From CAYNJY01 sp964397755 (lineage in GTDB: Bacteria > Patescibacteriota > Microgenomatia > UBA10105 > UBA927), in the NCBI GenBank assembly GCA_964397755.1, contig CAYNJY010000002.1:1-64000 (forward strand): a DNA stretch of 64,000 nt, in the 5' to 3' direction. Within the stretch, counting starts at the first letter, position 1; each line of letters begins with the position of its first letter. This document shows, piece by piece, positions 48,603 to 58,634 of the stretch. The notes beneath the pieces were generated by a model. The model made no database searches and was not told the origin of the DNA. It saw only the letters and a list, made by a program, of their open reading frames with translations. The position numbers and the translations under genes are program-made.

Positions 48603-49901
48603 ATGACGATTGCCTTTGTTGGACACGGCTATGTGGGACTGGTGACGGCGGCGGTCTTTGCGGATTTAGGGAACACCGTCTGGGTGGTGGGGAGGACAAA
48701 GGAAAAAATTGAAAAGCTCAAGAAAGGGACGGTCCCGTTTTATGAGCCAGGACTCGCCGAATTAGTGAAACGCAACGTCGAGGCGAGACGGTTACTCTTT
48801 ACGCTCGATTACGGCGAGGCAGTCCCGCCGTCGAGTATTATTTTTATTTGCGTTGGAACGCCCTCGAAAGACAACGGGGAGGCAGATTTGGGGAGTGTGT
48901 TTGACGCGGCAGGAAAGATAGGGAAAAGCATGGTCGGCTATAAAGTTGTTGCCACCAAGAGCACGGTTCCTCCAGGGACAAATAAGAAGATAGTCGAAAT
49001 TATAATGAAGGCGAAGCCCGAAGGGTCCTCCTTTGCGATTGCGTCCGTCCCTGAATTTTTGCGGGAAGGTAGCGCAATCGCAGACACGCTCCGCCCGGAT
49101 CGGGTGGTCATCGGTACCACCTCCGATCGGGCCGAGGCCATGCTTCTGGAGCTTCATACATCCATCGACGGCAAGGTGGTCTTGTGCAACGTCGAGACTG
49201 CGGAGCTTATCAAATACGCTTCCAATGCTCTGCTCTCTACCAAGATATCTTTTGCGAACGCCGTCTCTTTTCTGTCTGAGAAAGTCGGTGCCGATGTTGA
49301 GAAAGTGCTCGAAGGGGTGGGTCTTGACCGTCGTATCGGCCGGAGTTTTCTTTTCCCCGGCGTCGGCTACGGCGGGAGCTGCTTCCCCAAAGATGTGAAG
49401 GCACTTATATCGATCGCAGCAGAGTATGGGTACGCGTTTAACTTACTGAAAGCTGTCGATGAAATAAATCGTCAAGCAGTGCTTAACTTTGTTGATAAAA
49501 TCACTCGACACTTTCATGGGAAGGTTACGGGCCAAAAAATTGCGGTGCTCGGTCTCTCATTTAAGCCGAACACGGATGATATGCGTGAAGCCCCATCGAT
49601 CGGAATTATTACCGAGCTTGTCAAACGTGGGGCGCTGATTAAAGCCTATGATCCTGTGGCTATGAACAATGCAAAGCAGGTATTGCCGAAAGGAGTCATA
49701 TATGCCAGGGATGCTTACCAGGCAGCCGCAGGGGTGGACGCAGTAGCGGTCGTTACCGAGTGGAACGAGTTTCTTCAGCTTGACCTCGTACGTCTTGCAA
49801 AAAGGATGAAGAGTTTGGTATTGTTTGATGGTCGAAACATATATGATCCTGCCCGAGCCAAACAACTAGGTTTTTTGTACTACGGTATCGGGCGAATGTA
49901 A
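48603..49901 (+). CDS. ugd: UDP-glucose/GDP-mannose dehydrogenase family (UDP-glucose 6-dehydrogenase)
   Basis: A 432-residue enzyme. GHGYVGLVTAAVFADLG binds NAD; the catalytic Cys is C260 in GGSCFPKD; GLSFKPNTDDMREAPS begins the C-terminal domain. It oxidises UDP-glucose (or a similar sugar nucleotide) to the uronic acid. It has its own promoter and leader. Confidence 0.92.
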   Translation: MTIAFVGHGYVGLVTAAVFADLGNTVWVVGRTKEKIEKLKKGTVPFYEPGLAELVKRNVEARRLLFTLDYGEAVPPSSIIFICVGTPSKDNGEADLGSVFDAAGKIGKSMVGYKVVATKSTVPPGTNKKIVEIIMKAKPEGSSFAIASVPEFLREGSAIADTLRPDRVVIGTTSDRAEAMLLELHTSIDGKVVLCNVETAELIKYASNALLSTKISFANAVSFLSEKVGADVEKVLEGVGLDRRIGRSFLFPGVGYGGSCFPKDVKALISIAAEYGYAFNLLKAVDEINRQAVLNFVDKITRHFHGKVTGQKIAVLGLSFKPNTDDMREAPSIGIITELVKRGALIKAYDPVAMNNAKQVLPKGVIYARDAYQAAAGVDAVAVVTEWNEFLQLDLVRLAKRMKSLVLFDGRNIYDPARAKQLGFLYYGIGRM

Positions 49902-49912
49902 GAGGAGACACC

Positions 49913-50872
49913 ATGGCTGCCAAAAGAGCATTTATCACTGGAATCGCAGGATTTGCAGGAAGTCACCTCGCGGAGCACCTCCTCTCAAGGGGATTTGATG
50001 TGTACGGGCTCTGTCGGCCGAGAAGTAAAACAGACAATATCGAAACAATAAAAGCTAAACTTCATTTAGAAGATGCGGATCTTCTTGACTCCCACAGCCT
50101 CTACACGACAATAGCACGGATAAAGCCACAGTATATCTTTCACTTGGCTGCTCAGTCGTTTGTGCCCACATCGTGGGGATCTCCGTCTGTGACGCTAGAG
50201 GTAAACATTGTGGGATCTGCGAATATTTTTGAGGCAGTTCGGCAGGTTGGGATTGATCCAGTGATCCAAATAGCGTGTTCCTCAGAAGAGTACGGACTCG
50301 CGCAACCAAACGAAATGCCAATTAAGGAGACAAATCCGTTGCGTCCGCTTTCGCCGTACGCAGTCTCGAAGGTGGCAATGGACTATCTTGGGTATCAGTA
50401 TTATCAATCATATAGAATGAGGATCGTTCGCACACGGGGATTTAATCACACAGGGCCGCGACGTGGCGAGACGTTTGCGGAATCAAACTTTGCAAAGCAG
50501 ATAGCGCTTATCGAAAAAGGGAAACAAGAGCCAGTTATCTCCGTTGGCAATCTTGACGCGGCGCGTGATTATACCGACGTTCGGGATATGGTGCGAGCAT
50601 ACCTTTTGGCAGTTGAGAAGTGCGATCCGGGTGATGTGTATAACATCTGTACGGGAACATCCATTCGCATTGGCGACATGCTGAAACTGTTGCTTTCTTT
50701 TAGTAAAGTTAAAGCGGAGATTAGGACCGACCCTTCCAGGATGCGGCCATCAGACGTACCGATTCTCATCGGCGACAATACGAAGTTTGTAAAAAGGACC
50801 GGATGGAAGCTTGAGATTCCTTTCAATAAAACAATGGAAGACCTTCTCAACTACTGGCGGCAGCGTGTGTAA
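49913..50872 (+). CDS. GDP-mannose 4,6-dehydratase-like sugar nucleotide enzyme
   Basis: A 319-residue extended SDR: TGIAGFAGSHLAEHLLSRG, CSSEEYG, SPYAVSKVAMDYLGYQY, and GFNHTGPRRGETFAESNFAKQ, the latter typical of GDP-mannose 4,6-dehydratases (GMD) and the related reductase RMD. It is shorter than E. coli Gmd (373). The CSSEEYG motif fits a dehydratase. The ribosome site AAGAGGAG precedes the ATG. Confidence 0.87.
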   Translation: MAAKRAFITGIAGFAGSHLAEHLLSRGFDVYGLCRPRSKTDNIETIKAKLHLEDADLLDSHSLYTTIARIKPQYIFHLAAQSFVPTSWGSPSVTLEVNIVGSANIFEAVRQVGIDPVIQIACSSEEYGLAQPNEMPIKETNPLRPLSPYAVSKVAMDYLGYQYYQSYRMRIVRTRGFNHTGPRRGETFAESNFAKQIALIEKGKQEPVISVGNLDAARDYTDVRDMVRAYLLAVEKCDPGDVYNICTGTSIRIGDMLKLLLSFSKVKAEIRTDPSRMRPSDVPILIGDNTKFVKRTGWKLEIPFNKTMEDLLNYWRQRV

Positions 50873-50881
50873 TTCCTCGAT

Positions 50882-51991
50882 ATGAAAGTCGTCGTCGTCG
50901 TTCCCACCTATAACGAGCGGGAAAGCATACAGGACCTTCTGAACGGTCTTAAAAAGGCAGCCTCAAGAATTACCGGTCATACGCTGTCGTACCTTATTGT
51001 AGATGATACATCGCCAGACGGAACGGGGTCAGTTGTTGCTTCCTACCAGAAATCACATACAGACGTCTATCTTCTCAGCGGGAAAAAGCAAGGGCTTGGG
51101 CGAGCACTGCTTCGTGGTATGCTCTATGCGATAGATCATCTGGGAGCAGATATCGTCGTTCAGATGGATGCGGATTTATCACACGACCCAGCAGTATTAC
51201 CGGAGTTCATCCGGAGAATCGATCGGGGAGCGAATTTCGCTGTCGGCAGTCGCTACATACCAGGCGGGTCGATACCGGGAAACTGGGCCCCGCATAGAAA
51301 GCTATTTAGTGTCATCGGAAACGCTGTCGTGCGTTTTGGCTTAGGATTTTCTCATATCCACGATTGGACGGGAGGCTACCGTGCCTATCATAAACAGTTT
51401 GTTTTGGGATCGAAGGATGAGCTCGGGAAATATAGCGGTTATGTTTTTCAGATCGCCTTTCTCCACAAGTCCATCAAACTAGGCGCACATATTGTCGAGG
51501 TACCCATTCATTTTACCGATCGGCGTTTTGGTCACTCAAAGATCGCTCCTTCCCAGTATGTCCGCGATGTTCTCCTGTATGTTTTTCGTTCGCGGTGGGA
51601 GCAAACGGTTGGTGGGCCGTCTGGAAAATTTTTAGTCGTTGGCACCATCGGGCTTATGATTAATACTGCGGTTCTGGAACTACTGGTGGCGCTCGGGTTG
51701 CATCCGGCAGGAGGGTCGGCGATTGGCGCAGAATGTGCGATAGTGAGTAATTTCTTTCTCAACAACCGCTGGACGTTTGTGCACCGGCGCATCACCGGCG
51801 GCAGAACAGTGAGGAAATTTTTCCAGTTTAACGTAGCCTCTCTTGGTGCTATGGTGATTCAGGCAGGCACGGTATGGCTCGGTACGATGGCAGCGGGTAT
51901 CCAGGCGTATCGGCTATTTTACCTCTTAGGCGTTGGCTTTGGCCTTATCTGGAACTATACAATGTACTCGAGGGTGATTTGGAAGAAATAA
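50882..51991 (+). CDS. Polyprenyl-phosphate mannosyl/glucosyltransferase fused to GtrA domain
   Basis: A 369-residue fusion. Residues 1-235 form a GT2 dolichol-phosphate-mannose-synthase-like enzyme (VVPTYNERESIQDLL, DDTSPDGT, MDADLSHDP, TGGYRAYHK). Residues about 240-369 are a GtrA-type domain with four membrane segments. It would load a sugar onto a polyprenyl phosphate and help move it across the membrane for the GT-C enzymes nearby. Confidence 0.9.
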   Translation: MKVVVVVPTYNERESIQDLLNGLKKAASRITGHTLSYLIVDDTSPDGTGSVVASYQKSHTDVYLLSGKKQGLGRALLRGMLYAIDHLGADIVVQMDADLSHDPAVLPEFIRRIDRGANFAVGSRYIPGGSIPGNWAPHRKLFSVIGNAVVRFGLGFSHIHDWTGGYRAYHKQFVLGSKDELGKYSGYVFQIAFLHKSIKLGAHIVEVPIHFTDRRFGHSKIAPSQYVRDVLLYVFRSRWEQTVGGPSGKFLVVGTIGLMINTAVLELLVALGLHPAGGSAIGAECAIVSNFFLNNRWTFVHRRITGGRTVRKFFQFNVASLGAMVIQAGTVWLGTMAAGIQAYRLFYLLGVGFGLIWNYTMYSRVIWKK

Positions 51992-51998
51992 TACCTTA

Positions 51999-53597
51999 AT
52001 GAATAGCCTAAAAAAATCTGTACAACGCTCTCTTCCGGCTGTTATGTTGCTGCTGATTCTATGTATTGGTGCATACCTGCGCCTATTTCGAATTTCCGAG
52101 TACTTGACGTTTTTGGGAGATGAGGGTCGAGACGCCTTGGTGGTGAAGCGAATGCTGGTTGAGAAAAAGTTTACGCTTCTGGGTCCCACCGCCTCAGTTG
52201 GCGGGTTCTTTTTAGGACCTATCTATTACTATTTTATGATGCCGTTCTTGGCTTTGTGGCGTTTGGATCCGACCGGGCCGGCTGTCATGGTGGCATTGTC
52301 TGGAGTTGCCACAATATATTTGGTTTGGAGACTAGGGTCTGAATTATTTTCCCCTCTAACAGGGATGATTGCCGCAAGCTTATACGCTTTTTCTCCTCTG
52401 GTGATTGCCTATTCGCGCCACTCTTGGAATCCCAATCTTGTTCCGTTTTTTGCCACCCTTCTCATTTTTTTCCTGTGGAAGTGGTCGAAGGACGGTCGGC
52501 TGGTTAGCGCTTTTTGGGCGGGCGTAGTCGTGGGAGTCGGTTTGCAGCTTCACTACCTTTTTTTATTTTTAGTTCCGATCTCATTGATCTGGGCAATGCT
52601 CAACTGTCGGGGAGGACGCCGCAGAGCCCAAATTATAGGAGTCGGTCTCGTGGGGTTTTTATGCGGATACGCGCCTTTTCTGGCCTTTGAAATCCGCCAT
52701 AACTTTCCTAATACCCAGTCGATCATTCGCTTTCTCCTAAAAGGGGAAGAGACCGGTTGGAGTGCCAAAATTTTTCAGCAGAACATTTCCGATGTAGTGT
52801 TTAGACTCTTTGGCCGGTTGGTGCTGAGACTGCCTCCCCGAGAACAATGGGAACTTAAACCCGTTTGGCAAATGATTTCGTGGATTGTCGCGACCAGGCT
52901 GGCCATTTTGACGAGTCTACTTTTTATCATCGGAGAGATGTTTCGCTTCGTGCCAACGCGAGTGTTTCGGTTGCTTGAGGGCCGACACCCCCAGTTGTCT
53001 CAGAGAGCGTTCGTGCTACTGTTCCTTTGGTTTGCCGTGCCGGTCGTTCTTTTCGGATTTTATCAGCGCGGCATTTACGACTATTATCTGGGTGTTATGT
53101 TTGCGGTTCCTTTTTTGGCAGTCGCTTTGATTTTGACCGTGTTGTGGCATATAGGTCCGACTAAATGGTTGGCTGTGGCTGTTTGGATAGGCTTGGTTTT
53201 CCTCAACTGGCAGGGAAGACCTTTTCGGTACCCTCCTAATAATCAGCTTGCCCAAGCCAAAAGGATTGCGGCCGAGGCGCTCGCCAAAACCGAGGGTAAG
53301 CCCTTCAATTTTGCTCTGATTACTTCTTTAAATTCTGATCACGCGTACCGGTACTTCTTTGAGATTTGGGGTAATCCTCCGGTGACGATCGAAAACGAGA
53401 CGGTAGATCCGGAACGCAAGACGGTCTCCGGTCAGCTTATCATTATCTGCGAAACTGTGGCTTGTAAGCCACTTGGGCACCCATTGTGGGAGATTGCGGG
53501 GTTTGGCAGGGCGCAGATTAGCGGAGAGTGGGATGTGCCGTTTGTCAAGATATTCAAGCTTGTCCACTACGCGGCAGACCAAAAGGAGAGGATATGA
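51999..53597 (+). CDS. GT39/ArnT-like membrane glycosyltransferase
   Basis: A 532-residue protein with 11-13 predicted membrane segments. Near the N-terminus, FLGDEGRDALVVKRML holds the Asp-Glu of the first extracellular loop in GT-C enzymes. It resembles ArnT/PMT proteins that use polyprenyl-phosphate sugars to modify lipids or proteins outside. The gene follows the DPM-GtrA fusion by 7 bases and overlaps the next by four. Confidence 0.82.
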   Translation: MNSLKKSVQRSLPAVMLLLILCIGAYLRLFRISEYLTFLGDEGRDALVVKRMLVEKKFTLLGPTASVGGFFLGPIYYYFMMPFLALWRLDPTGPAVMVALSGVATIYLVWRLGSELFSPLTGMIAASLYAFSPLVIAYSRHSWNPNLVPFFATLLIFFLWKWSKDGRLVSAFWAGVVVGVGLQLHYLFLFLVPISLIWAMLNCRGGRRRAQIIGVGLVGFLCGYAPFLAFEIRHNFPNTQSIIRFLLKGEETGWSAKIFQQNISDVVFRLFGRLVLRLPPREQWELKPVWQMISWIVATRLAILTSLLFIIGEMFRFVPTRVFRLLEGRHPQLSQRAFVLLFLWFAVPVVLFGFYQRGIYDYYLGVMFAVPFLAVALILTVLWHIGPTKWLAVAVWIGLVFLNWQGRPFRYPPNNQLAQAKRIAAEALAKTEGKPFNFALITSLNSDHAYRYFFEIWGNPPVTIENETVDPERKTVSGQLIIICETVACKPLGHPLWEIAGFGRAQISGEWDVPFVKIFKLVHYAADQKERI

Positions 53598-54364
53598 GGC
53601 GTCCGTATTTGACGGTCGTTATACCCGCCTATAACGAGGAAACAAATATTCGTTTGGGAGCACTGGACAAGGTGATGCGCTACCTGGAGCACCAAACGTA
53701 TCTCTGGGAGGTTGTCCTGGTTGACGACGGATCGACAGACGCCACACCGTTTCTTTTGGATAATTTTGAAAGGTCCAATCGCAATGTCCGCATCGTGCAC
53801 AAATCCCACCAAGGCAAAGCCGCGACGGTGATTTCGGGCGTTGCGGTCGCCGCCGGGGATATTGTCCTTTTTACCGATTTAGATCAGGCGACCCCCATAG
53901 ATATGCTCGAGAGGGTACTTCCTTGGTTTGGGCGGGGTTTTGAGGTGGTAATCGGTTCGCGCAATACCCACCGTGAGGGCGCGCCACTGCTCAGACGGCT
54001 CATGGCGCGGGGGTTTATATATCTTCGCACCTTATTTTTGGGGCTCTCATTAATTTCTGACACGCAGTGTGGTTTTAAGGCCTTCAGGCGGGAGGCGGCT
54101 CGCTCGATTTTTGCCAAACTTATGCTTTATACCAAGAAGCATCAAGCGAAAGGCTCGATGGTCTCGGCCGGTTTTGATGTCGAAACGTTGTTTCTAGCCA
54201 AAAAACTCGGCTTCAACATAAAAGAGGTAGCGGTGGAGTGGCATTATGTAGAAACACGACGCGTTAATCCCCTGAAAGATTCTTGGCAGGGTTTGGTTGA
54301 TATCCTCAAAATCCGTTGGAACTCTATAACTGGGAAATATATAGATTCAGTAGATAAAAGATGA
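53594..54364 (+). CDS. GT2 polyprenyl-phosphate glucosyltransferase (ALG5/DPG-like)
   Basis: A 256-residue GT2 enzyme: VVIPAYNEETNIRLG, DDGSTDAT, FTDLDQATP, GSRNTHREG and SDTQCGFKAFRR, a set typical of dolichyl-phosphate beta-glucosyltransferases. No membrane anchor is seen. ATG 53594 overlaps the upstream stop and has AGGAGAGG; the frame is open from 53528. It likely feeds the neighbouring GT-C enzymes. Confidence 0.9.
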   Translation: MRRPYLTVVIPAYNEETNIRLGALDKVMRYLEHQTYLWEVVLVDDGSTDATPFLLDNFERSNRNVRIVHKSHQGKAATVISGVAVAAGDIVLFTDLDQATPIDMLERVLPWFGRGFEVVIGSRNTHREGAPLLRRLMARGFIYLRTLFLGLSLISDTQCGFKAFRREAARSIFAKLMLYTKKHQAKGSMVSAGFDVETLFLAKKLGFNIKEVAVEWHYVETRRVNPLKDSWQGLVDILKIRWNSITGKYIDSVDKR

Positions 54365-55512
54365 AACGTAAATCTTCGGGTTTAAAGCTGTTGCGGGTTT
54401 TATATATTCTTGCCTCAATCCTTTTGTTTCTCTACTCCTATACACAAGTGGATCTTAACTTGACGCTGTCGCGGGTGAGTGAGTGGCAAACGGTGCAAAA
54501 ATTTTTTCAGAGCATCGGTTACTTCAATCGGCCGTTATCGACATGGCTCTATGCTGGGTTTCTCGCGGTCTTTTTTGCTCTCTATGTCTGGGTGATTCAC
54601 CTTGTGAGAAATGGAGAGATGAGTGAGCGAAATCTCTGGCAGGTGATTGTGACTATGACAGCGATCCTGGTTTTCTCGTATCCGGCCTTTTCCTACGATA
54701 TGTTCAACTATATGTTTACCGCCAAAACCGTGCTTTTTTACCACAAGAATCCGTATCTCGTGATTCCTCTTCAATTTGCGGGAGTAGAACCATGGGTCAA
54801 CTTTATGCGTTGGGTGCATCTGCCCAGTGCGTACACGCCATTATGGGTACTCTTTACCTTACCGGCGTATCTAGCGGGCTTCGGATTTTTTCTCACGATC
54901 ATGTGGAGCATCAAGCTTTTGGTCGCGGTGTTTCATGTCTCAACTATCTGGGGCATAGGTAAAATTCTTGAGAAAGTTGAGCCCAGACATAAACTTTTGG
55001 GCATGGCGATTTTTGCCCTCAATCCGCTGATTATTATCGAAAACCTAGTGTCGTCTCATAACGATGTCGTTATGATGGCGCTTGCGATGTGGGGGATACT
55101 TCTGTTTCTGGAAAAGAAAAAACTGGTATCGTGGTTTGTCCTTTCTCTTTCAGTTTCTGTAAAACTTTTAACAATATTTCTCATCCCTGTGTTTCTTTTT
55201 GCATACAAAAAGGCGATGAACTGGCGAGTGTGGTCGCTGGTTGCCATGCTTACCGGCTTTACCCTTGTGATTTTTCAGAGGGAGGTACTTCCCTGGTACT
55301 GGGTGTGGATTGTGCCGTTTGTGGCACTCCTGCCTCGGCAGAGGTGGATAACGACCATCTCAACCGGCGTCTCCCTTGGCCTCCTTCTTCGCTACACACC
55401 ATTTCTCTATCTTGGTCACTGGGACCCACCGGTGCCGCTGATCAAGCTGTGGGTTACCTGGGTTCCCATTGTCGCTTCACTCTTCGTTGCGGTCATGAAG
55501 TATCGACCGTGA
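54361..55512 (+). CDS. Multi-pass GT-C-type membrane protein
   Basis: A 383-residue protein with about ten membrane segments. FSYDMFNYMFTAKTVLFYHKNPYLVIP near residue 105-130 resembles the loop region of GT87/DUF2029-type mannosyltransferases. It is placed between a polyprenyl sugar synthase and a GT39-like enzyme, so a transferase role is likely. Donor and acceptor are unknown. Confidence 0.7.
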   Translation: MKRKSSGLKLLRVLYILASILLFLYSYTQVDLNLTLSRVSEWQTVQKFFQSIGYFNRPLSTWLYAGFLAVFFALYVWVIHLVRNGEMSERNLWQVIVTMTAILVFSYPAFSYDMFNYMFTAKTVLFYHKNPYLVIPLQFAGVEPWVNFMRWVHLPSAYTPLWVLFTLPAYLAGFGFFLTIMWSIKLLVAVFHVSTIWGIGKILEKVEPRHKLLGMAIFALNPLIIIENLVSSHNDVVMMALAMWGILLFLEKKKLVSWFVLSLSVSVKLLTIFLIPVFLFAYKKAMNWRVWSLVAMLTGFTLVIFQREVLPWYWVWIVPFVALLPRQRWITTISTGVSLGLLLRYTPFLYLGHWDPPVPLIKLWVTWVPIVASLFVAVMKYRP

Positions 55513-55581
55513 AGAGCTCCATGATTCCACTCTTCGTTTTCATTTGCTCCGACTTCTCTCCATTGGGTATAATCAGAAGAT

Positions 55582-57102
55582 ATGGTAGCGGCCAAAAAGA
55601 CGTGGCGGCGGATGATCCTGTGGGCTACTCTCATCATTCTTGTCTACTTTGCTTCAAGACTCACGAACCTTACTGCACTTCCGATTTTTACCGACGAGGC
55701 GATCTACATCCGCTGGTCGCAGATTGGAGCGCGGGATGCCAACTGGCGCTTCATCTCCCTCACCGACGGCAAACAACCGATGTTTACATGGTTTATGATG
55801 GCGCTCTTGCGTGTCGTTCCCGGCGATCCCCTCTATGTTGGCCGTCTTGTCTCTGTGTTTGCCGGAGCAGGAAGCATGGTAGGGTTGTGGTTTTTGGCGT
55901 ACGAGTTGTTTAAGAGCCGAAAGGTAGCGTTTTTCTCGAGCGGCCTTTACCTTATTTCTCCCTTTGGTTTGATGTATGACCGGATGGCTCTCTACGACTC
56001 CCTTGTTGCGACGTTTTACATCTGGAATTTTTATCTTGCTATTCTTCTCGTTCGTCGTATACGTCTTGATGTAGCTCTTATCCTTGGTATGATTTTGGGA
56101 GCGGGGATGCTCAATAAGACGTCAGGGTTCCTGAGCCTCTATCTTCTTCCGATGACGCTTCTCCTTTTTGACTGGCACCGGAAAGACCGTTTCAGACGGT
56201 TTCTCACGTGGTTTCTCCTTGCTATTCTTGCGGCCCTACTGTCTCAGGTTCTTTATAGTATTTTGCGCTTATCTCCCTTTTTTCACATGGTTGCACAAAA
56301 AGACCAGGTGTTCATTTATTCGTTCGGTGAGTGGATGCAGCACCCCGTGCAGTTTCTCGAAGGAAATCTCAAAGGGTTGTTTGATTGGCTCATTCACTAT
56401 TTGTCCGTACCGGTGTTTATCGCGACGATGATTCCGCTCTTGTTATGGCGAGAAAGAAGACGCGAGAAACTCCTCTTGGCACTTTGGTGGCTTATTCCTT
56501 TTCTTGGGCTTGCCTCATTCGGCAGGGTGCTCTACCCTCGATTTATTTTTTTTATGGTTATGCCGCTTCTCGTATTGGCCGCCACGACAGTTTTCTGGCT
56601 GTGGGTGAATTACCAAAAATCTTTTTTGGGCATCGTCCTTTTCGGTCTTGTATTTTTCCCAAGTATTATTACCGATTACTTTATCATTACCGACCCTCTT
56701 CATGCCCCTATTCCCTATGCGGATAAAGGGCAGTATATCGATAATTGGCCAGCGGGGTGGGGCATACCTGAAGTCAATCAATTCGTAATAGACGCTTCAA
56801 AGAAAGGCAACGTGACGGTTTATACAGAGGGGACTTTCGGGCTCTTACCGTACGCGGTGGAGATGTATGTCGTGGACTATCCCAATGTGGAGGTGAGAGG
56901 TATATGGCCGCTTCCGAAGGATATGCCAAAGGAGATTCTTGAGTCTGCACGCCTTCAACCGACGTTTCTTGTACTGAATCAGTCTCAGGAGCTCCCGGGC
57001 ACATGGCCAGTCACGCTAGTTTTTGAAAAGCAAAAAGGGAACAGAAAGGATCGAAAACTCCGTTTCTATCAGGTTGAGACTCCACCCGCATCCTCAGTAT
57101 GA
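55582..57102 (+). CDS. GT39-like dolichyl-phosphate-mannose-protein mannosyltransferase family protein
   Basis: A 506-residue protein with about twelve membrane segments. IFTDEAIYIRWSQIG (about 32-46) has the Asp-Glu motif of the first loop of PMT/ArnT-like GT-C enzymes. TDGKQPMFTWFMMALL follows, as in PMT_2 members. It may attach sugars to proteins or lipids outside. TATAAT (55568-55573) sits 8 bases before the ATG, giving a second transcription unit in the block. Confidence 0.85.
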   Translation: MVAAKKTWRRMILWATLIILVYFASRLTNLTALPIFTDEAIYIRWSQIGARDANWRFISLTDGKQPMFTWFMMALLRVVPGDPLYVGRLVSVFAGAGSMVGLWFLAYELFKSRKVAFFSSGLYLISPFGLMYDRMALYDSLVATFYIWNFYLAILLVRRIRLDVALILGMILGAGMLNKTSGFLSLYLLPMTLLLFDWHRKDRFRRFLTWFLLAILAALLSQVLYSILRLSPFFHMVAQKDQVFIYSFGEWMQHPVQFLEGNLKGLFDWLIHYLSVPVFIATMIPLLLWRERRREKLLLALWWLIPFLGLASFGRVLYPRFIFFMVMPLLVLAATTVFWLWVNYQKSFLGIVLFGLVFFPSIITDYFIITDPLHAPIPYADKGQYIDNWPAGWGIPEVNQFVIDASKKGNVTVYTEGTFGLLPYAVEMYVVDYPNVEVRGIWPLPKDMPKEILESARLQPTFLVLNQSQELPGTWPVTLVFEKQKGNRKDRKLRFYQVETPPASSV

Positions 57103-58634
57103 AGGGAACCCATACTACTAGCTACTGGGTTATTGCGATTCTCCTTGTTTGTGCGGCAGTTCTTTGGCCGCTTGTTCGGCCAGGGTTCTACCTGTCCGAT
57201 GATGGCGAGTGGATGGTCATTCGTTTGAGCGCGTTTTTTCAAAGCCTCAGAGACGGGCAAGTGCCCACTCGGTTTTTAGGGAGACTCAACCATAGTTACG
57301 GTTACCCGGTCTCCAACTTCTTATATCCTGGTTTTCTCTATCTAGGATCTGTGATCCACGGACTCGGATTCTCGTTTGTGAACTCCGTAAAAATTATCCT
57401 CGCAGGCTCCGTTATAGCGACGAGTCTCGCACTTTTTTTCTGGCTGCGCCTACAATTTACAATCCTTCCGAGCTTATTCGGTGCGGCAGGGTTTGTGTTT
57501 GCTCCGTATCTGCTCTACGACCTGTACGTGCGCGGTTCGGTCGGCGAGGTGTTAGCCTTTGTTCCTGCCGCAATCGGCTTGTTTAGTATTGATTCGAACA
57601 AGCGACTGTTATTCCCTTTGGTAGTCGCACTGCTTATTGTCAGTCATAATTCTCTCGCGGCCATATTGCTTCTTGTGCTTCTCGGTTACCTCGTGGTTCG
57701 GAAGAAAGAGCATTGGTGGAGGGAAGTCCTCTTGGGGCTAGGGTTAGTCTCTTTTTTCTGGTTCCCGGCGCTCGTCGAGCGACAATTTGTGGTATTTGAC
57801 AGCGTTTCGGTGTCCCGCCCACAGGAATATTTTGTTTCTGGAAATCGATGGATACTTTTGGGACCGGGAGCTTTGTTTGCGCTTCTCCTCGTTCTTTTGA
57901 TCCAAAGAAAACGCGACAAAAAAGATCGTTTCTTTCTCCTTGTCTGTATCCTCAGCGTGTTCTTTTCAACTTCGCTCTCACTGCCCGTGTGGTCACTTCC
58001 GGTTTTCGCTAAGCTCGTTCAGTTTCCCTATCGCTTTAGCGCGGCACTTACTCTCTGCGGTTCCTATTGTATCGCGCGTGCGCTTGAGGGGATATCTCGC
58101 CAACACCGAGCATTGGTTTTGATCACGTGGATGACTCTCTGGTTTATCCCTGCCGTATCGATTCTCCGGGCGGTTACGTTTGTTCATCGCCCAGAAGGCT
58201 ACTATACAACCAACGAAGCTACAACAACGGTTGCTGATGAGTATATGCCGCGATGGGTGCAAGAAAAGCCTACGCGCAGGCCACCCACAAAGGTTGAATG
58301 GCGAGAGGCCGATGGGAAATTCACGATACAGGAGAGTACTAGTCGACGCATAGTGGCAGATGTTAGAGCACAACAAGACAGCACAATGCAAATCAACACG
58401 ATCTATTATCCCGGCTGGGGAGTCACCGTGGACGGAGCGCGGGTTCCGATAGACTATCAAAATCTTCTTGGAGTGATGCGCATTATGGTGCCCCAAGGGG
58501 AGCACCGCGTTGTGGCAGAGTTTCGCGAGACGCCGACACGATTTTTTACAGACTTTCTCTCGGCAATAAGTATTCTTTCCTACAGTTGGATTTTTGTTAA
58601 GGCCGCTAAGGGGAGAATGCTATCAACGGTATGA
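57099..58634 (+). CDS. PTPS-related membrane protein, copy 1
   Basis: A 511-residue membrane protein with about ten segments and an outer C-terminal beta domain (YYPGWGVTVDGARVPI). YLSDDGEWMVIRLSAFFQSLRDGQVPTRFLGRLNHSYGYP near the start matches the 6-pyruvoyl-tetrahydropterin-synthase-related domain (PF10131), a GT-C-like family of unknown donor. It is a paralogue of the next gene and overlaps it by four bases. Confidence 0.83.
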   Translation: MKGTHTTSYWVIAILLVCAAVLWPLVRPGFYLSDDGEWMVIRLSAFFQSLRDGQVPTRFLGRLNHSYGYPVSNFLYPGFLYLGSVIHGLGFSFVNSVKIILAGSVIATSLALFFWLRLQFTILPSLFGAAGFVFAPYLLYDLYVRGSVGEVLAFVPAAIGLFSIDSNKRLLFPLVVALLIVSHNSLAAILLLVLLGYLVVRKKEHWWREVLLGLGLVSFFWFPALVERQFVVFDSVSVSRPQEYFVSGNRWILLGPGALFALLLVLLIQRKRDKKDRFFLLVCILSVFFSTSLSLPVWSLPVFAKLVQFPYRFSAALTLCGSYCIARALEGISRQHRALVLITWMTLWFIPAVSILRAVTFVHRPEGYYTTNEATTTVADEYMPRWVQEKPTRRPPTKVEWREADGKFTIQESTSRRIVADVRAQQDSTMQINTIYYPGWGVTVDGARVPIDYQNLLGVMRIMVPQGEHRVVAEFRETPTRFFTDFLSAISILSYSWIFVKAAKGRMLSTV

